From the NCBI GenBank assembly GCA_012861695.1, contig JAAOOA010000012.1, positions 2,044,770 through 2,108,769 on the forward strand: DNA of 64,000 nucleotides. Reading direction: 5' to 3'. The stretch is from Trematomus loennbergii (Eukaryota > Chordata > Actinopteri > Perciformes > Nototheniidae). Below the pieces are notes generated by a model. That model was not told where the DNA came from, searched no databases, and saw nothing but the letters and a program-made list of their open reading frames with translations. The translations under genes were made by a program, and so were the position numbers. This document shows positions 1 to 24,019 of this stretch, one piece after another. Numbering within the stretch: the stretch's first letter is position 1; each line of letters starts with the position of its first letter.

Positions 1-762
1 CTTTGAAAGCTGACAGCGGGGGGGTGGGGGGGGGCGTAGTTGGAGAGCGTTTTAAGTGAAGGACTCTCATCCATCCTGCTGAAGTGTCCTCAAGCAAGCT
101 GCTGATCTGTGGCTGTGACCTCTGACCCCCCGGGGAGAAAGGACAAGACATGTTTCTAGTGCAGATCAATGGAGGATAAAGGTGGCGCTGACCTGTCAGC
201 GCTCAGTCTCATGCTGACCGATTAAAGACACGCTGAGAAATCTCATTCAGTCATGAGGCAGCGGGACACAGCTGACCCCTGCAGCACTTCCTGAAACACC
301 TGATCAGTAACCAAAGGACGCCTTTATCCCTCCTCAGACTCAGATAGAGCTGACCGGAGCTCATGTTGCCTAAGGGAACTTCAGCAGGGCGAATGCTGGC
401 GATCTGAAGAAATGCATCGCTACTGTTTACATCCTTTGTGTTGAGAAAGCTCCTTTAAATTACTTTGACCCTATTATTTTAATGGAAATGAACCTTTAAT
501 ATAGACTGGTGCAGGAATTAATTGATAAACCGAGAAATTAGTTATCATTTTACTACTTCCGGTTCCCTCGTCTCGAAGCCAATGTTTTCTTAATGTCATT
601 TCATATACATTTTATTACATTTTATTTATATAATTAAATCGATTTTTTGTGTTTGTTTTATCTGAGTGTTCCAGGGTATTCTCTGAATACCTTGAAGGCC
701 CTTACGGTTTCGCCACTGCCAAAGACACTGGTGAATTATCTCCTCAGTCAGCTACACTATAT
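1..762. other. Non-coding, probably aff2 intron
   Basis: No exon, RNA gene or clear transposon was recognised. The next exon of the AFF-family gene starts at 2114 with an acceptor and an incomplete codon, so this stretch is most likely intronic. A G-rich run lies at 18-34. Confidence 0.4.
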
Positions 763-1294
763 AGGGCTGCACGATTTGGGGAAATAATCTAATTGCGATT
801 TCTCTGACAGATATTGCGATTGCGATTCGATTTGCGATTTAGTTTTTAAGCGACCCAAACGGAAGTTTATTGTAAAATGCGGCCATATCTCCGGCTAGAA
901 AGGTCGCATCAACGTGCTCCCGTCTCTAGCACCCCCGCAGCCCGAGCTACGAGTGAAAGAACTAAACTTACATGAAACTTCCATTGGGTTGCTTTAAAGT
1001 CAAGCTTCAGTTTAAGATTCAGCCTGTAATAGATGTAGAACATGTGATGGAGCATTACTAACCTGACTCAGATTTGTTTCACCAAACCATCTAGGAGAGC
1101 TCCATTGGAAGCCATTTGGAAAAGGTCAGGCACTTTCAAAATACTTGGCAGGTGATTGGATTAATCTGTCTATCACCTTCTATCATGGGCCACTTTTGAT
1201 TGGTTAACAATGGCTGGTACATTTGGAGCACAGCACTTCTGATTGGTGTGGATGACTGACACACAGAAAAAAAATCGATTAATCGTTCAGCCCT
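763..1294. mobile_element. hAT-type non-autonomous DNA transposon (MITE)
   Basis: The ends are inverted copies of each other (AGGGCTGCACGAT at the left, ATCGTTCAGCCCT at the right). The element is flanked by a perfect direct repeat ACACTATAT at 754-762 and 1295-1303, 8-9 bp depending on where the terminal repeat is cut, which fits the 8-bp target duplication of hAT transposons. There is no transposase. Elements with a 'gggctgcacgat' end are widespread in fish genomes. Confidence 0.8.
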
Positions 1295-1303
1295 ACACTA
1301 TAT

Positions 1304-2113
1304 GCTTTAAATACAGTGCTGCAGGAATTATTCCTAAAACCTAGGAATGAGTGAGCATTTGATCATTTATGTCCGTCTCAAATTCATTTTATTATTCAAT
1401 TTGTTTTTGGTCAGATGCTTGAAATATGATCTGCATACAACACAAGCTGAATAAAATAACACGTATTGTTCTAAGACATAAAATACGTCAATAAATACTC
1501 AACTCATGAATTTCCCCAGATTTTAGGCGGATGCTACTGTAACAAGTGACTGAATAAGACGACTATCACGTCAACTTAAATATGTGATGGATAGATAGAA
1601 AGTGACTATAATTGAAACAAATAAACAACTCAGTTTAAACATTTCCTGAAAGGTTGTAGAATGAAAGTGAGGATTAGTATGACTTCTTACGTAGGTTCTT
1701 TTAAAGCATGGTGTCATTTGGCAATAATGATATGTCTAATAGTACTTAAGTTAGTACATAATGGAAGGCCATCAAAGACTTTAGTGCTGGGAAAGTCGCT
1801 TTATATAAAGAAGTATGAATGTAGGAATGAGTTCTAAAACCCGGAAACCCGTTAGCTTTCAGTGTTTAAGCTTTTTGGTGAGATGCTTGATATAAGGTCT
1901 GTGTTAACACAAGCTTAAGCGATTCTCTTTTGCTGTGATATTGTTGTAATTTATGTTCATAAAGATCCTTGAATGATTTGAACCTTGCTTCTCTAATGAA
2001 AATGAACCTTGAGTGTGCATGTATTCTCTGTGAGGAGAGAAGTGAAGTGTGTCTGCAGCTGACGTCTGAGAATCAGAGGAAATGTCAGAGGAGTAATGAG
2101 TGTCTGTGTGCAG
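1304..2113. other. aff2 intron with a diverged duplicate
   Basis: AT-rich and without exons. Two related stretches, about 1390-1455 and 1860-1920, share an order of short words (TTTTTGGT-AGATGCTTGA, then ACACAAGCT), suggesting an old local duplication or two copies of one repeat. The end shows a normal acceptor (TGTGTGCAG) for the exon at 2114. Confidence 0.45.
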
Positions 2114-14301
<12,188 letters not shown>

Positions 14302-15655
14302 GAACTGGACCCCAGCCAACATGTAAAAAAGAAAAAAAAGAGAGCGAAACGGGCCTCTGGGCTAGAACTGGGATAACAAGTGAGATGAGAGTCATGACGA
14401 TGCTTCAGTTCCCACCGGGATCCCTCAAATGACCCGGCACCACCCACAGTAATGTACCAGCATACACTGGGTGGATTAATTGGGCTGAAATTCACCTGCA
14501 ATTAGAGACTGAACAGTAATTAAGTTTGGGAATTTAGACTGTGAATCACAGAACACAAATTAGCACATTAAACATTTGGCTGATTCTGCTTTTTAGAGCA
14601 ACTGTGTATCAGTGCAGGAAGCCTAACGCCCTAAAGGGACAATACAGGCCCCTGACTAGAAATAAAAAGCACAGAGGCAAGGTAAAAAAATAAATGTTTT
14701 ATAAAAGATGTGGCTGATGAGATTCTGGAGTCTGGAGAAGAGGAAGGAGCTGAACAGAGGCTCACCTGCTCCATCAGCGGCCCAGAAACGCCTCAGTTGT
14801 TGATACTAGAATCAAAAGCCTCGGGCTGATATCGATTCATGTGGAGTACCGGTCCAATCCATCAGATAAGGAACGCTCTGGAGAAGAAAAAGAGGCTCAG
14901 CTACATATACTGGAGTTGAATTGATGGAGGCTGGAGTAGTTCTGTTTCAGTCAGAAGTTAGAATCTTCCGCTGAGAAATAAACTAAAAACACAGTATCTG
15001 GTCACAAAGATACATTTTTGAAGTTATGCTACTTGAGATTTTCATCCAATCAAACTACATTTTTAGTGGTGTTTATGGCTGGAAACAATGAATGTATTTA
15101 CTTTAATAAGATGCCTTTTATTATAAAGTATATCTTGCGTTTTTTTGCGAATTCAAATGTCGTATACATGCGTTGGAGAATCACAGGAAACTATTTGCGA
15201 AAGACCAAGAAGGGCCACTTTTGACTGGCATTTCAAAGAAAAAGCATATTTGCATAATTACAGATATTTAGCTACAGTAATACATAAGCTAAATACAGAA
15301 ACACTCTTGCTTTTTTTATTCTCATGTATTTCTGACAGAGCAAGTAAATATCCCTTAAGAAACGGCACTTAACTCAGTAAACACTGTAAAGTGTTAACTC
15401 TATTCGATCTTTTTACATTAATTAGCGTAATGCTCATAATTTTTCGTATGGTTTAACATTGTGTTAAAAGTTGGAAACATAAGCACTTTTGCAAGTTACG
15501 ACATCAGTTGTAAACGATGGATTGTTTCTGTGAACCGCCGTCAACAAAAATGTAGCGATCGCAAGGAAATTCCTTTCGTAAAGGATGATCCAGTGTATGC
15601 TAAACTAAACGAGATTATTAGGTAAGCATGGAGGCTCCTTTCCTATCATCTAGAC
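14302..15655 (+). other. aff2: Probable aff2 3' UTR
   Basis: Follows the stop codon without a further exon. It is AT-rich and without a transposon. AFF-family mRNAs typically have long 3' UTRs. The cleavage site cannot be fixed by eye: AATAAA words occur far downstream (for example near 17568 and 18651). Confidence 0.4.
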
Positions 15656-16262
15656 CAGCAGTTTTCAAAGTGTGAGGCGCACCTCCCGGGGGGGCGCCAG
15701 AGAGCTTCAGGGGAGGCTCAGCGTGAGAAAAACATTACGAGAAAAAGACGAGTAAAGTGTCACTTGCACACTTTTGGCTGTCTGTGGAGACCTCGCCAAA
15801 AAGGCTGTAAAAGTGCTCATTCCCTTCACCTCCACCCAGGGGCGGACTGGCCATCTGTGTGTTCTGGAGAATCACAGAACGCCCGGTCGTCAGCGGGCCG
15901 TTGACGGCCGGCTCGGTTCGCTGACGGCCGGCACCGCCCATTATTTTTATGTTTTTAAACGGAGTCAGCACGATAGATTCAAACACACATACAGAGACGA
16001 GACAAGAGGAGAGAAACAGTCGGAGTCATTGCAAATGGCGTGCTCAAAAAAGAGAAAGGTAGACAGTGAAAAAGGAGCATTTAATGACATTTTCTCTTAC
16101 TGGACCTCTTTGAAATGTAATTGAATACCCCTGCATTATAGCAACAACAACAATAATAATAATAATAATAATAATAATAGCAATAATAATTGGGAGGGGG
16201 GGCGCAGCTGTTCTTATGTTCTCTGAGGGGAGGCTCACCTTCCCACACTTTGAAAACCCCTG
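15656..16262. mobile_element. hAT-type MITE with internal (AAT)n
   Basis: Ends CAGCAGTTTTCAAAGTGTG and CACACTTTGAAAACCCCTG are imperfect inverted repeats. They are flanked by ATCTAGAC (15648-15655) and GTCTAGAC (16263-16270), an 8-bp duplication with one mismatch, as for hAT elements. A short (AAT)n lies at about 16143-16181. There is no transposase. Confidence 0.8.
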
Positions 16263-16270
16263 GTCTAGAC

Positions 16271-17740
16271 AATCCGAACAGCTCCTATCATGGCTGCCAA
16301 TCAGATACTTCCGGGTAATTTCTCTCCAATAAGAACCTTCTTCTGCAAAAAAGACTCTTCGACAGGAACCAGTTTGTCCAGCTGCCATAAAGTGACTCAA
16401 ATGAGATCAGGGGTTTGTTTCAGTAAAAGCTCTAAGATCTCAGATGAACCAAACAATCATGAATCTGACATTAAGCTACATATAGCTACACTGAGGATTG
16501 TTCAACAGCAGAATAGAATATACTCGTCCCACTATTGATGTTTTACTTCCATCAAATAAAAGCATCTGTCGGGTTCTTCTCTCACTGGTTATGGAAATGT
16601 GTAAAACCCAGTCAGTTCTACTTCCCAGAGTGGCCCACCCACTAAGGTGTCAAACACTTACGGGGGGATTGAACTACAAGATTTCTAACCAAGCCGCCGC
16701 CCACCTGTCACACTTTTCTGCTCTGATGGCAGAACATGTGTGCAGCTTTTAATGGGATCTTGTAGTCCATTCCCAACTTATGTCGTGCTGTGTTGTTAGT
16801 GTGTATATGTGTACAGCTGATTGTCTATTTAAACCATTATTATGACTGGTACTGATGTATGTGTAACATAATGTACAGACTCCTGAGAACAGTGTTCTTT
16901 TTATTTTTAGTGTCCTGTGGATGATTACATGTGAATGAATGAAGAAGGGAAACAAGAAAATAGAGTATCTATATATATGTGTGTGTGAGGGAGAGTGTGT
17001 GTCTGTGTGTGTCCATGCACAGGCTATGGCTGCATTTACAAAGCACCCAACATAACCAGATGTGTAACCCTTTGTGGCACGTAAAAACAAAAAGAGAGCC
17101 TATTTTGTTTGTGTTATCAAGATACAAATCTGGATTATCATGGTTTCAGTAAATGCAGCACATGGAGCATGAGTTTTTAAGTTTTGGATCATTTGACCAT
17201 CGCTGAATGTGTATGGAAGACAATGCAGATGTGAAAAGTAATTTTTCACTTTGTCAAAAAAAAAAGAAACTCAAGTGCCTCTATTTGTGTCCTGGTGGGA
17301 ATTGCTCTATTTATTTAAGAACAAAGAATTAATCTAAATGATTTTCCATACCATATTGGTATAAATATGAGATTGTTTTTCGTAAAATCAAATGTTTCCA
17401 CAAGCTTTTTACTGGCGTTTATGACGACACCAGGGTTTGGCTTTAAGAAAAATGTGTGATTTAACGTGTTAAATTTGCATTCGTTGCTGGAGGTTTTTTT
17501 CTCAAAGATTTGAGCAAGTATATGGGTTTGTCTGAAATGCCTGAAAAATGTAAACCATCGCATGCAATAAACGATAGCTTCAGACCAAGAACTACTTGTG
17601 TCCATTTGGAAAAAGGAAAAAAAAAACAGTCAATGTATTTCTTGTTGCATAGTCACTTACAGTGTGAATGTTCTACATCACATGGAAACACAGAGCCGCT
17701 TTAAGATGCACAAAGCTAAAGCTAACAGTATGCTGGAGGG
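16271..17740. other. Non-coding, aff2 3' UTR or intergenic
   Basis: No gene was recognised. A short CA/GT-like stretch lies at 16975-17010 and a possible poly(A) signal AATAAA at 17568. Confidence 0.4.
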
Positions 17741-17744
17741 AATA

Positions 17745-18362
17745 ACAATCAAGAACATCGAGTCACTTAACAGGAAAAGTTTGACATTTTAGGAACTACT
17801 GTTCTTTCAAAAATGTAGGGAGAAGATACCACTCACATGTCTGCTTGCTAAATATGAAACCTAAAGCTAGCAGCTAACTAGCTTAGCATAAAGACTGGAA
17901 CAAAGGGGAAACGGCTAGCTTGGTTTTGTCCAATGATAACAAAATCTACTTATAATAGTGGCACTTCTAAGCTCGCTTATAACACCTCATATCTAGTTTG
18001 TTCTAGAACTGGATGATATATACGGATTTGGAATAATTAGAACGTTTATTTTTGTACGATTTGTCTACATTTTGAAAAGATCAAGTTATTGCAATGTGCC
18101 AAAAATACGGTTTTTGTATGCATTGAATGTGTGAGTAATTCTGCATATAGAAAAAATAGCTTTTTCTTTGGTCTTTCTGAACACATAAATCGTCCCAAAA
18201 CTTACAAATTATTTTTATTTTGGGGCGTCTTTGTGGTTAGCTAGGCTAACTAGCTGCTGATCCACATGTAGCTTCATATTTAGCAAACAGACATTCGATT
18301 GGTTACTCTTAGCGCTAAAAGTGATGAAGCGTATTTCCCAAAACTCCCGAAACTTTTCCTTT
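17745..18362. repeat. Dispersed fish repeat ('TTAGCATAAAGACTGGAA' family), copy 1
   Basis: Contains AGCTTAGCATAAAGACTGGA and GGGAAACGGCTAGC, with GCTTCATATTTAGC towards the other end and CTTTTCCTTTAAAA at the border. The same string set recurs at about 19380-19880 and 27920-28290. This is a common non-autonomous repeat of teleosts; ends are eroded. Confidence 0.7.
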
Positions 18363-18369
18363 AAAATGG

Positions 18370-19375
18370 ACTCATGGTTCTTCATCTGAAAGCCTGAAAC
18401 TCCGTTCCCTGTTGTTTAACTAAATGCCTTTTATAAAATGATTTGAGGTTATGAAGCCAAATTAGCAGTAATAATAAGCCAATGAACTTCTACAACAGCC
18501 AACCAATAAACCCCACAAAGAGCCTGACCTCAGTCACTGATCCACAGTGTTGCTCAGTCCAATTCAATGATGTTCGATGTTGTTTTATTTTATGGTGAAA
18601 CAGTGATGTTGCTATATGGTTCTTGTTCATCTCACACAATGGTCCTTATTTGAATAAAACGCAGCGGTACAATATACTTATACAATAATATGCTGTAAAA
18701 TGTCAAAAACATTGCATTGATGCCATCATGGGTTTCATCCCACTATGCTACATGTCAAATGATAATTGTGGACTTTATGCAATGTCAGTATGTCGCTATA
18801 ATCTGAGACACTCAGCATGGCCTTTTATTCTGCTGACATCTTATTTAATATCTCATTAGCTCCTGTTACATTACCACAGTTGTCAAGTTGTTTATCAGAA
18901 GCAGCAGTGACAGAATCAACGTCGCTGTTGGTGTGATTACAATAGAGCGCCGAACAGAATGATTTATTTTTTGACAACAGATGGGTACAAGCTGATAAAA
19001 CATTGATAATCTCTCCAGTAGTGATGAGTGTCTCTAATATGTGTTTGCATTTCAGAAAATCACAGATATACTCTGATTGCTTAGAAACTGCTCCATACAG
19101 TAACTGAACTCGCAGTATTTATAAGGATAAGGATTGTTTTTCTTCTCAAACTCCTGTAATCTACCAGAGAGCTGCTTATTTATTGTTTTTTTTTCCATTT
19201 GATACGTTATAGTCATGCAACACTCAAGTATTTAAAATATAAATCTCTGTATTTATCCAAAAAACAAATCGTATGTTGGGGTCACAGGAGGAAGACAATA
19301 ATACGACAATAGGCTAACATGCTAATCATGTTTAGGCCCTTTTGAGTTTAAGTTTGAGTTTAAGTTAAATCAACG
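18370..19375. other. Non-coding
   Basis: AT-rich, with no exon, RNA gene or transposon border recognised. AATAAA at 18651 is a possible distal aff2 poly(A) signal. Confidence 0.35.
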
Positions 19376-19379
19376 TCAA

Positions 19380-19880
19380 TGTCATGGAGAATTCTTAAAT
19401 TAGAAAAAAGTATTCTTACACACATTATTTCAGATAGTTGAGAAAGAAAATCGATACCACTATCATGTCTATGTGTTATGTGCAGACCCAAAACCAGGAA
19501 GCGATTAGCTTAGCATAAAGACTGGAAACAGGGAAACCGCTATGTCTAAAGTTAAATAAATATGTGTAGCACCTCTAAAGCGAACTAATCAACGCCTTGT
19601 ATCTAGTTTGTTTACTTAATTTACTAAATAAGACTACATTTGAGAAGTCAAAGACGCTAACTCAGTAAATTACAGAACAGCTAGCTCCAGCTCAGCCAGG
19701 TATCACCCATTGGTGTATAAATAAAACTACACGTAAGTAATTTTGCGTTTTGCATAGGATGTTTATGTCGCTGTAATATTAGACAGCGACATAAAATCAA
19801 TCAAACATCTAACCAAGTCGTTTTTTTTCTGTGCCAAACTGCGTCGACATGGTGGGAAATGTGCTTAAAGGTGGTGTTCT
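19380..19880. repeat. Dispersed fish repeat ('TTAGCATAAAGACTGGAA' family), copy 2
   Basis: GATTAGCTTAGCATAAAGAC and ACTGGAAACAGGGAAACCGC lie at about 19504-19540. The flanks align in order with the copies at 17745 and 27924. Degenerate. Confidence 0.65.
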
Positions 19881-19889
19881 ATTACCACG

Positions 19890-21360
19890 CCTTACAAAGG
19901 GTTACGTAGCTTCATATTAAGCGTCCAGTCATGACCGTGGTATCAAACTTCTCTAATTTCAGAATATCCAAGTTGCAGCCATGTTTACTTCTGCTAAGGA
20001 TTGCTTAGATGGTATTCAGAACGGCCCAGGCCCATGTCAGTGAACTCAACATCTCTTTGGAGTTTTTATTCAGACTAATCTTTAAATTTGCAAAATGTAG
20101 CTGTTTCTAAACCAAGCACTTCCCCACCCTCAGAGGTTGGGGCATGTATTTCTCAAACAAATGGAAGCCTTAATCATAAACCTAAACTAATGTACTTTGC
20201 TTATGAAAGTATACACAGAATCAAAATTAATGTGGCATTTTTTTATTTTAAAATGCCACATGGCAAGTGTTGGCATCCCAATTTTTAAATGTGTGTGTTT
20301 AAAGTCAAAACTGTGCAAACGTTGTTCATGTTTCTACAGAACACCTGAGAACACATCCATCCAACATGAATCACATTGTATTTTAAATGTTTTGCACAAC
20401 TTCAGCTGTTTTCTTTTGTTAATCAGTGCTATCTTTTGGCCTTTTATATGGTTCTTTTTATAATGAAGTTGTTCTATGTTATGATCAGAAGTTGTGATGC
20501 AGTTCCATTGTTTTTAAATATTTAATGTCTCTAAAATATGGATTAAAATCTGTTTGAACCAGTGGTCCTGCTGCTCTCGTGGTATTATTGATGTCGTGTC
20601 AAGTTTTAGAGTTTTGGTTATTTTTCTTTAATCAGATTTAATAGATATTCCATAAATTCACCAAAAGCTAGATGTAGAAATGCCTTATTTTCATATTTAA
20701 ACATTTCAGAAAAAAAAGGATTACGCTTTCCAACGTTTCCTGAGGATATCTTTTAGGTCAAATCTTTAACCTATTCATCTGCAGTTACTTGTAAGATGTA
20801 TGGAATATGAACATATCTTTAAAGTATTTTTTCTCATTCTCTGAGCCAGAAATCTCCTCTTCTGTTGCACTAACTAACCTACAACAAACTCTACAGTTTT
20901 TCATTGATTTATATCAAATTTAATTCATACAAACATGGCAAAAATAGATAATTTTGTATGGCTGTTGACAGTATTACAATAGATATCTAGTTTCCAATGT
21001 CAACAAAAAGAAAAAAACCGTTTAACCTTACGTTTCTGCTTTGGAAATTTAGTCAAATGACGACATATTTATTATGATAATGCATTATTTACAATCAAAA
21101 TCAAATTTGTAATGCAAAAACAATGTCTAAACATCGGCTATAAACTGGAAATGTCATTGTGATATAATTAATTAATTAAATACCTATTGTCTTGTCCTGT
21201 TTATTTCCATTAAGATGCAATATTATATTAATATGTGTATCTATTCACTCTCATAATAAGGTTTTTCAAGCAACTCGTGTTTTCAAATTCACAAGTAGAC
21301 GACACAAAACATTGCTTTTAGATGTATTTGTTAATGAGAGAAAGCAGAAATAATATCCAG
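19890..21360. other. Non-coding, AT-rich
   Basis: No gene or transposon end was recognised. Short open frames lack any recognisable protein motif. Confidence 0.35.
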
Positions 21361-21369
21361 AGTTACACG

Positions 21370-21640
21370 ACAACACCTTAACAGCACTCGTCCTATAACA
21401 CAGAATTGTCTTAATGAATGAAGTCTCTTCGATTTCGCACTCAACAAGATTCTTTCATAAACAAGCCTCTGAGTGGCCTTGATGTATTACATTATAAGAG
21501 CCAGGCCAGTCTCTTATTAGCACTAATGGACTCTTATTTCTACATCACAGCAACTATTAGCCCACTTCACCATGCATGATTAATTCATGAATATAGCCGC
21601 ACATTAGAATTCAAGAGGGAAGAAGGAGAAGAAGGCCGAG
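21370..21640. promoter_or_regulatory. Possible conserved non-coding element (tentative)
   Basis: A non-repetitive block with many homeodomain-like cores (TTAATTCATGA, ATTAGCACTAATGG, CATTATAAG) and balanced composition, unlike the AT-rich sequence on both sides. Purely a visual impression; no conservation data were available. Confidence 0.2.
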
Positions 21641-21652
21641 TGTCTCTAGAGG

Positions 21653-21740
21653 AGGGGGGGGGGGGGGGGAGGTTAGTTGGCTGGATGGACTTCAGAGTGT
21701 GTCGGAGAAATGAGAGGAATAAAGACAAGGGGGGGGGGGG
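21653..21740. repeat. Long G homopolymers
   Basis: A run of about 17 G starts near 21653 and one of about 10 G near 21731. Lengths are likely unreliable in the assembly, and G-quadruplex formation is possible. Confidence 0.8.
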
Positions 21741-21843
21741 AGTCGTGTTAAAGTGGAATTTTCTGGTGACATAAATCCCGTCTAATTAAGTATTTCCCTA
21801 AATGAGTGAGGAGGTGGAAAGCCTATTTGCACACCCTGAGACA

Positions 21844-21848
<5 letters not shown>

Positions 21849-21877
<29 letters not shown>

Positions 21878-21902
21878 GTGTGTGTGTGTGTGTGTGTGTG
21901 TT
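21849..21902. repeat. (GT)n microsatellite
   Basis: GT tract split by TTTGG in the middle. Confidence 0.95.
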
Positions 21903-23040
21903 TCCCCTTGGTGTACAGCCAACACAGTGACAGCTTAGATTTATAGCTTTAATTGCTATAGGTAACCATGCAGTCAAAATAAGCTCTCAGAGATATGGCT
22001 ATCATCACACACCACACACCACCACACACACATACAGTAGACCAAAATAAATGCACACACACATATTGCAGCAATAGTACCCATTAACCCTGATGGAAAT
22101 GTGACCTGCAGTAGAACACAAACTGTAGATGAAGATCCTTCAGCATCACTATTGAAGTTGCTGGAATGAGCAGTGATTGCCGTCTCTACATTTATCTACA
22201 GCTCAGATAAAACACTCTGGATGTATTCCATTTAAAGGTGTGTTCAGACAGCTGGGTCGAAGCACAGCTACTGTAGCATGAGCACTTGAACCTCATGTTA
22301 TTGACTCTATGAGGACGGTGCTGGGATGTGTGAGCAGCAACACCATGACACACTTTTGAAGATAGTAAGCAAATGATCCATTACCAAGTTCTATTTTATT
22401 ATTTCTATTATCCTATTTTATTATCTATATACGTTTATTACAGAGTTATAAAGTATAAAGTAACGTTTTTTCTGTTATTCTCGACATACTATAATTAGTT
22501 GTTTTTTTATTTTGTTTGTGTATATTGTATATGTATATATTGTAATAGTATTAATACAAATATTATATAAAAATTGCAAAAGTTGAATGTTTTGAATTTT
22601 CTTTCCCCCAACTATACTTTAACCTTTATACTTAATTGTAGTTTACTATACTGTGTGGTTTTTCCTTATATTTTCAACATATGAACAATTATTTTGCTAA
22701 TATTTCGACAAATACTTAAAACCTTTTTCTGACTAACATACTGTACAACTACACTCTATCTACGACTTTTATGAAATACTATATTATTATATAGTAGGCG
22801 TGCTATACTATGAAGTGTTCTCGCATACTATACCATGACTTATACTTTTTACTGTTAATACAAATGTATGGCAAAACATTTTTATGACTTTTTTAAAGGG
22901 CTTTTTCTGGCATTCTTTACATAACATATCTCATAGCATTTACATGACATACTCTACTTACAATTTTGTAACGACCCTGTTGATCTTATTCTCTCACAGT
23001 AGCCTGTAATTGTTTTAATTGATAGTAAATTCATTATATT
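21903..23040. other. Non-coding, AT-rich
   Basis: No gene was recognised. 22380-22990 contains many loosely repeated TACTATA/TTTTATG words but no clear unit. Confidence 0.35.
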
Positions 23041-23049
23041 AATTGAATG

Positions 23050-23500
23050 TAATTTCACACCATTTTTAACTCCACAGGTTGTTCTCACCAGTGACCAAAG
23101 AGCAGCCATTTAGCTTCATTAAAAGAAACCCCAATCAGAAAATGTATTCCCTTGGTCTCACTGTGCAGAGTGGCAATTCTAATGGAGTGCTGCTCATTCT
23201 TTGTCACGTTTTAAAAGTCCATCATCCATTAGCTATCCTTTGAAGGGTAGTGCCAATCCCAGCGGTCACTGGGACAGATAGAGACAAACAACCTTTCACA
23301 TTTACAAGCAACTCGCAGAGTAAAGCCCAGAAGAAGCAGCCATGCTAACCCCCGCAGAAATGATTTATTCTAACAGGGCTTCCTCTTCAGCTCCGCCGTT
23401 CACAGCTCCGGAGGCGCTAACAAGGGAAGAGCTTGTCACCTCTAATTGAATAACTCCTGATTAAACTGGTTTCACATTGGCAGCCAACATATCACATCTT
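23050..23500. promoter_or_regulatory. Possible conserved non-coding element (tentative)
   Basis: A complex, non-repetitive block with TTAGCTTCATTAAAAG, GCAATTCTAATGGAG and CTAATTGAATAAC motifs, between AT-rich tracts. It looks like a developmental enhancer-type sequence, but this is only inference. Confidence 0.2.
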
Positions 23501-23879
23501 GTCTGACTTCTAATTGGCTGCTTCATCGATGCTCCAAGTGCTCTGGAGATACACCACAGATGTCTACATTATGAGACAGCAGAGACCGTGGAGCAGAGCA
23601 GGCATGTTTACACTGATCAGACATATTGGCTTACTGAAGAGGACTAAATGACAGGAGATCAATTAAAGGTGATGTATCAACAGGTTTCTATTGTCCGGGG
23701 TCAAAAAAAGTGTCAGACAAGTGTAGCTTGAGATAGTACATTGGTTAAATGTCTGGATTATTTTTAGTGGCCAGGAGGTTGCGACTGCACTGGTTGTAAG
23801 AAGTCAAATTGTATAGAAGTCAATGTGAAAATGATCCAAGTTCTCACCTGATTTATTTCTGCAGTAAACATTTCGGATT

Positions 23880-24019
23880 GAGTTCAAGGACAATGTATGA
23901 TGTCCTTTATTGTTTATGTTTCATGTGGAACCTATATGCTGCGGTCTCCCTTGAAAAAGAGATCTATGATCTCAATGGGACCATCTGGATAAATAAAGGT
24001 TTGAAATGAAATGAAATGA
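23880..24019 (+). mobile_element. LINE 3'-end fragment with (GAAAT)n tail
   Basis: The segment GAGATCTATGATCTCAATGG, followed by GACCATCTGGATAAATAAAG and a (TGAAA)n tail at about 24001-24019, is the typical 3' terminus of a fish non-LTR retrotransposon, severely 5'-truncated. Confidence 0.6.
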
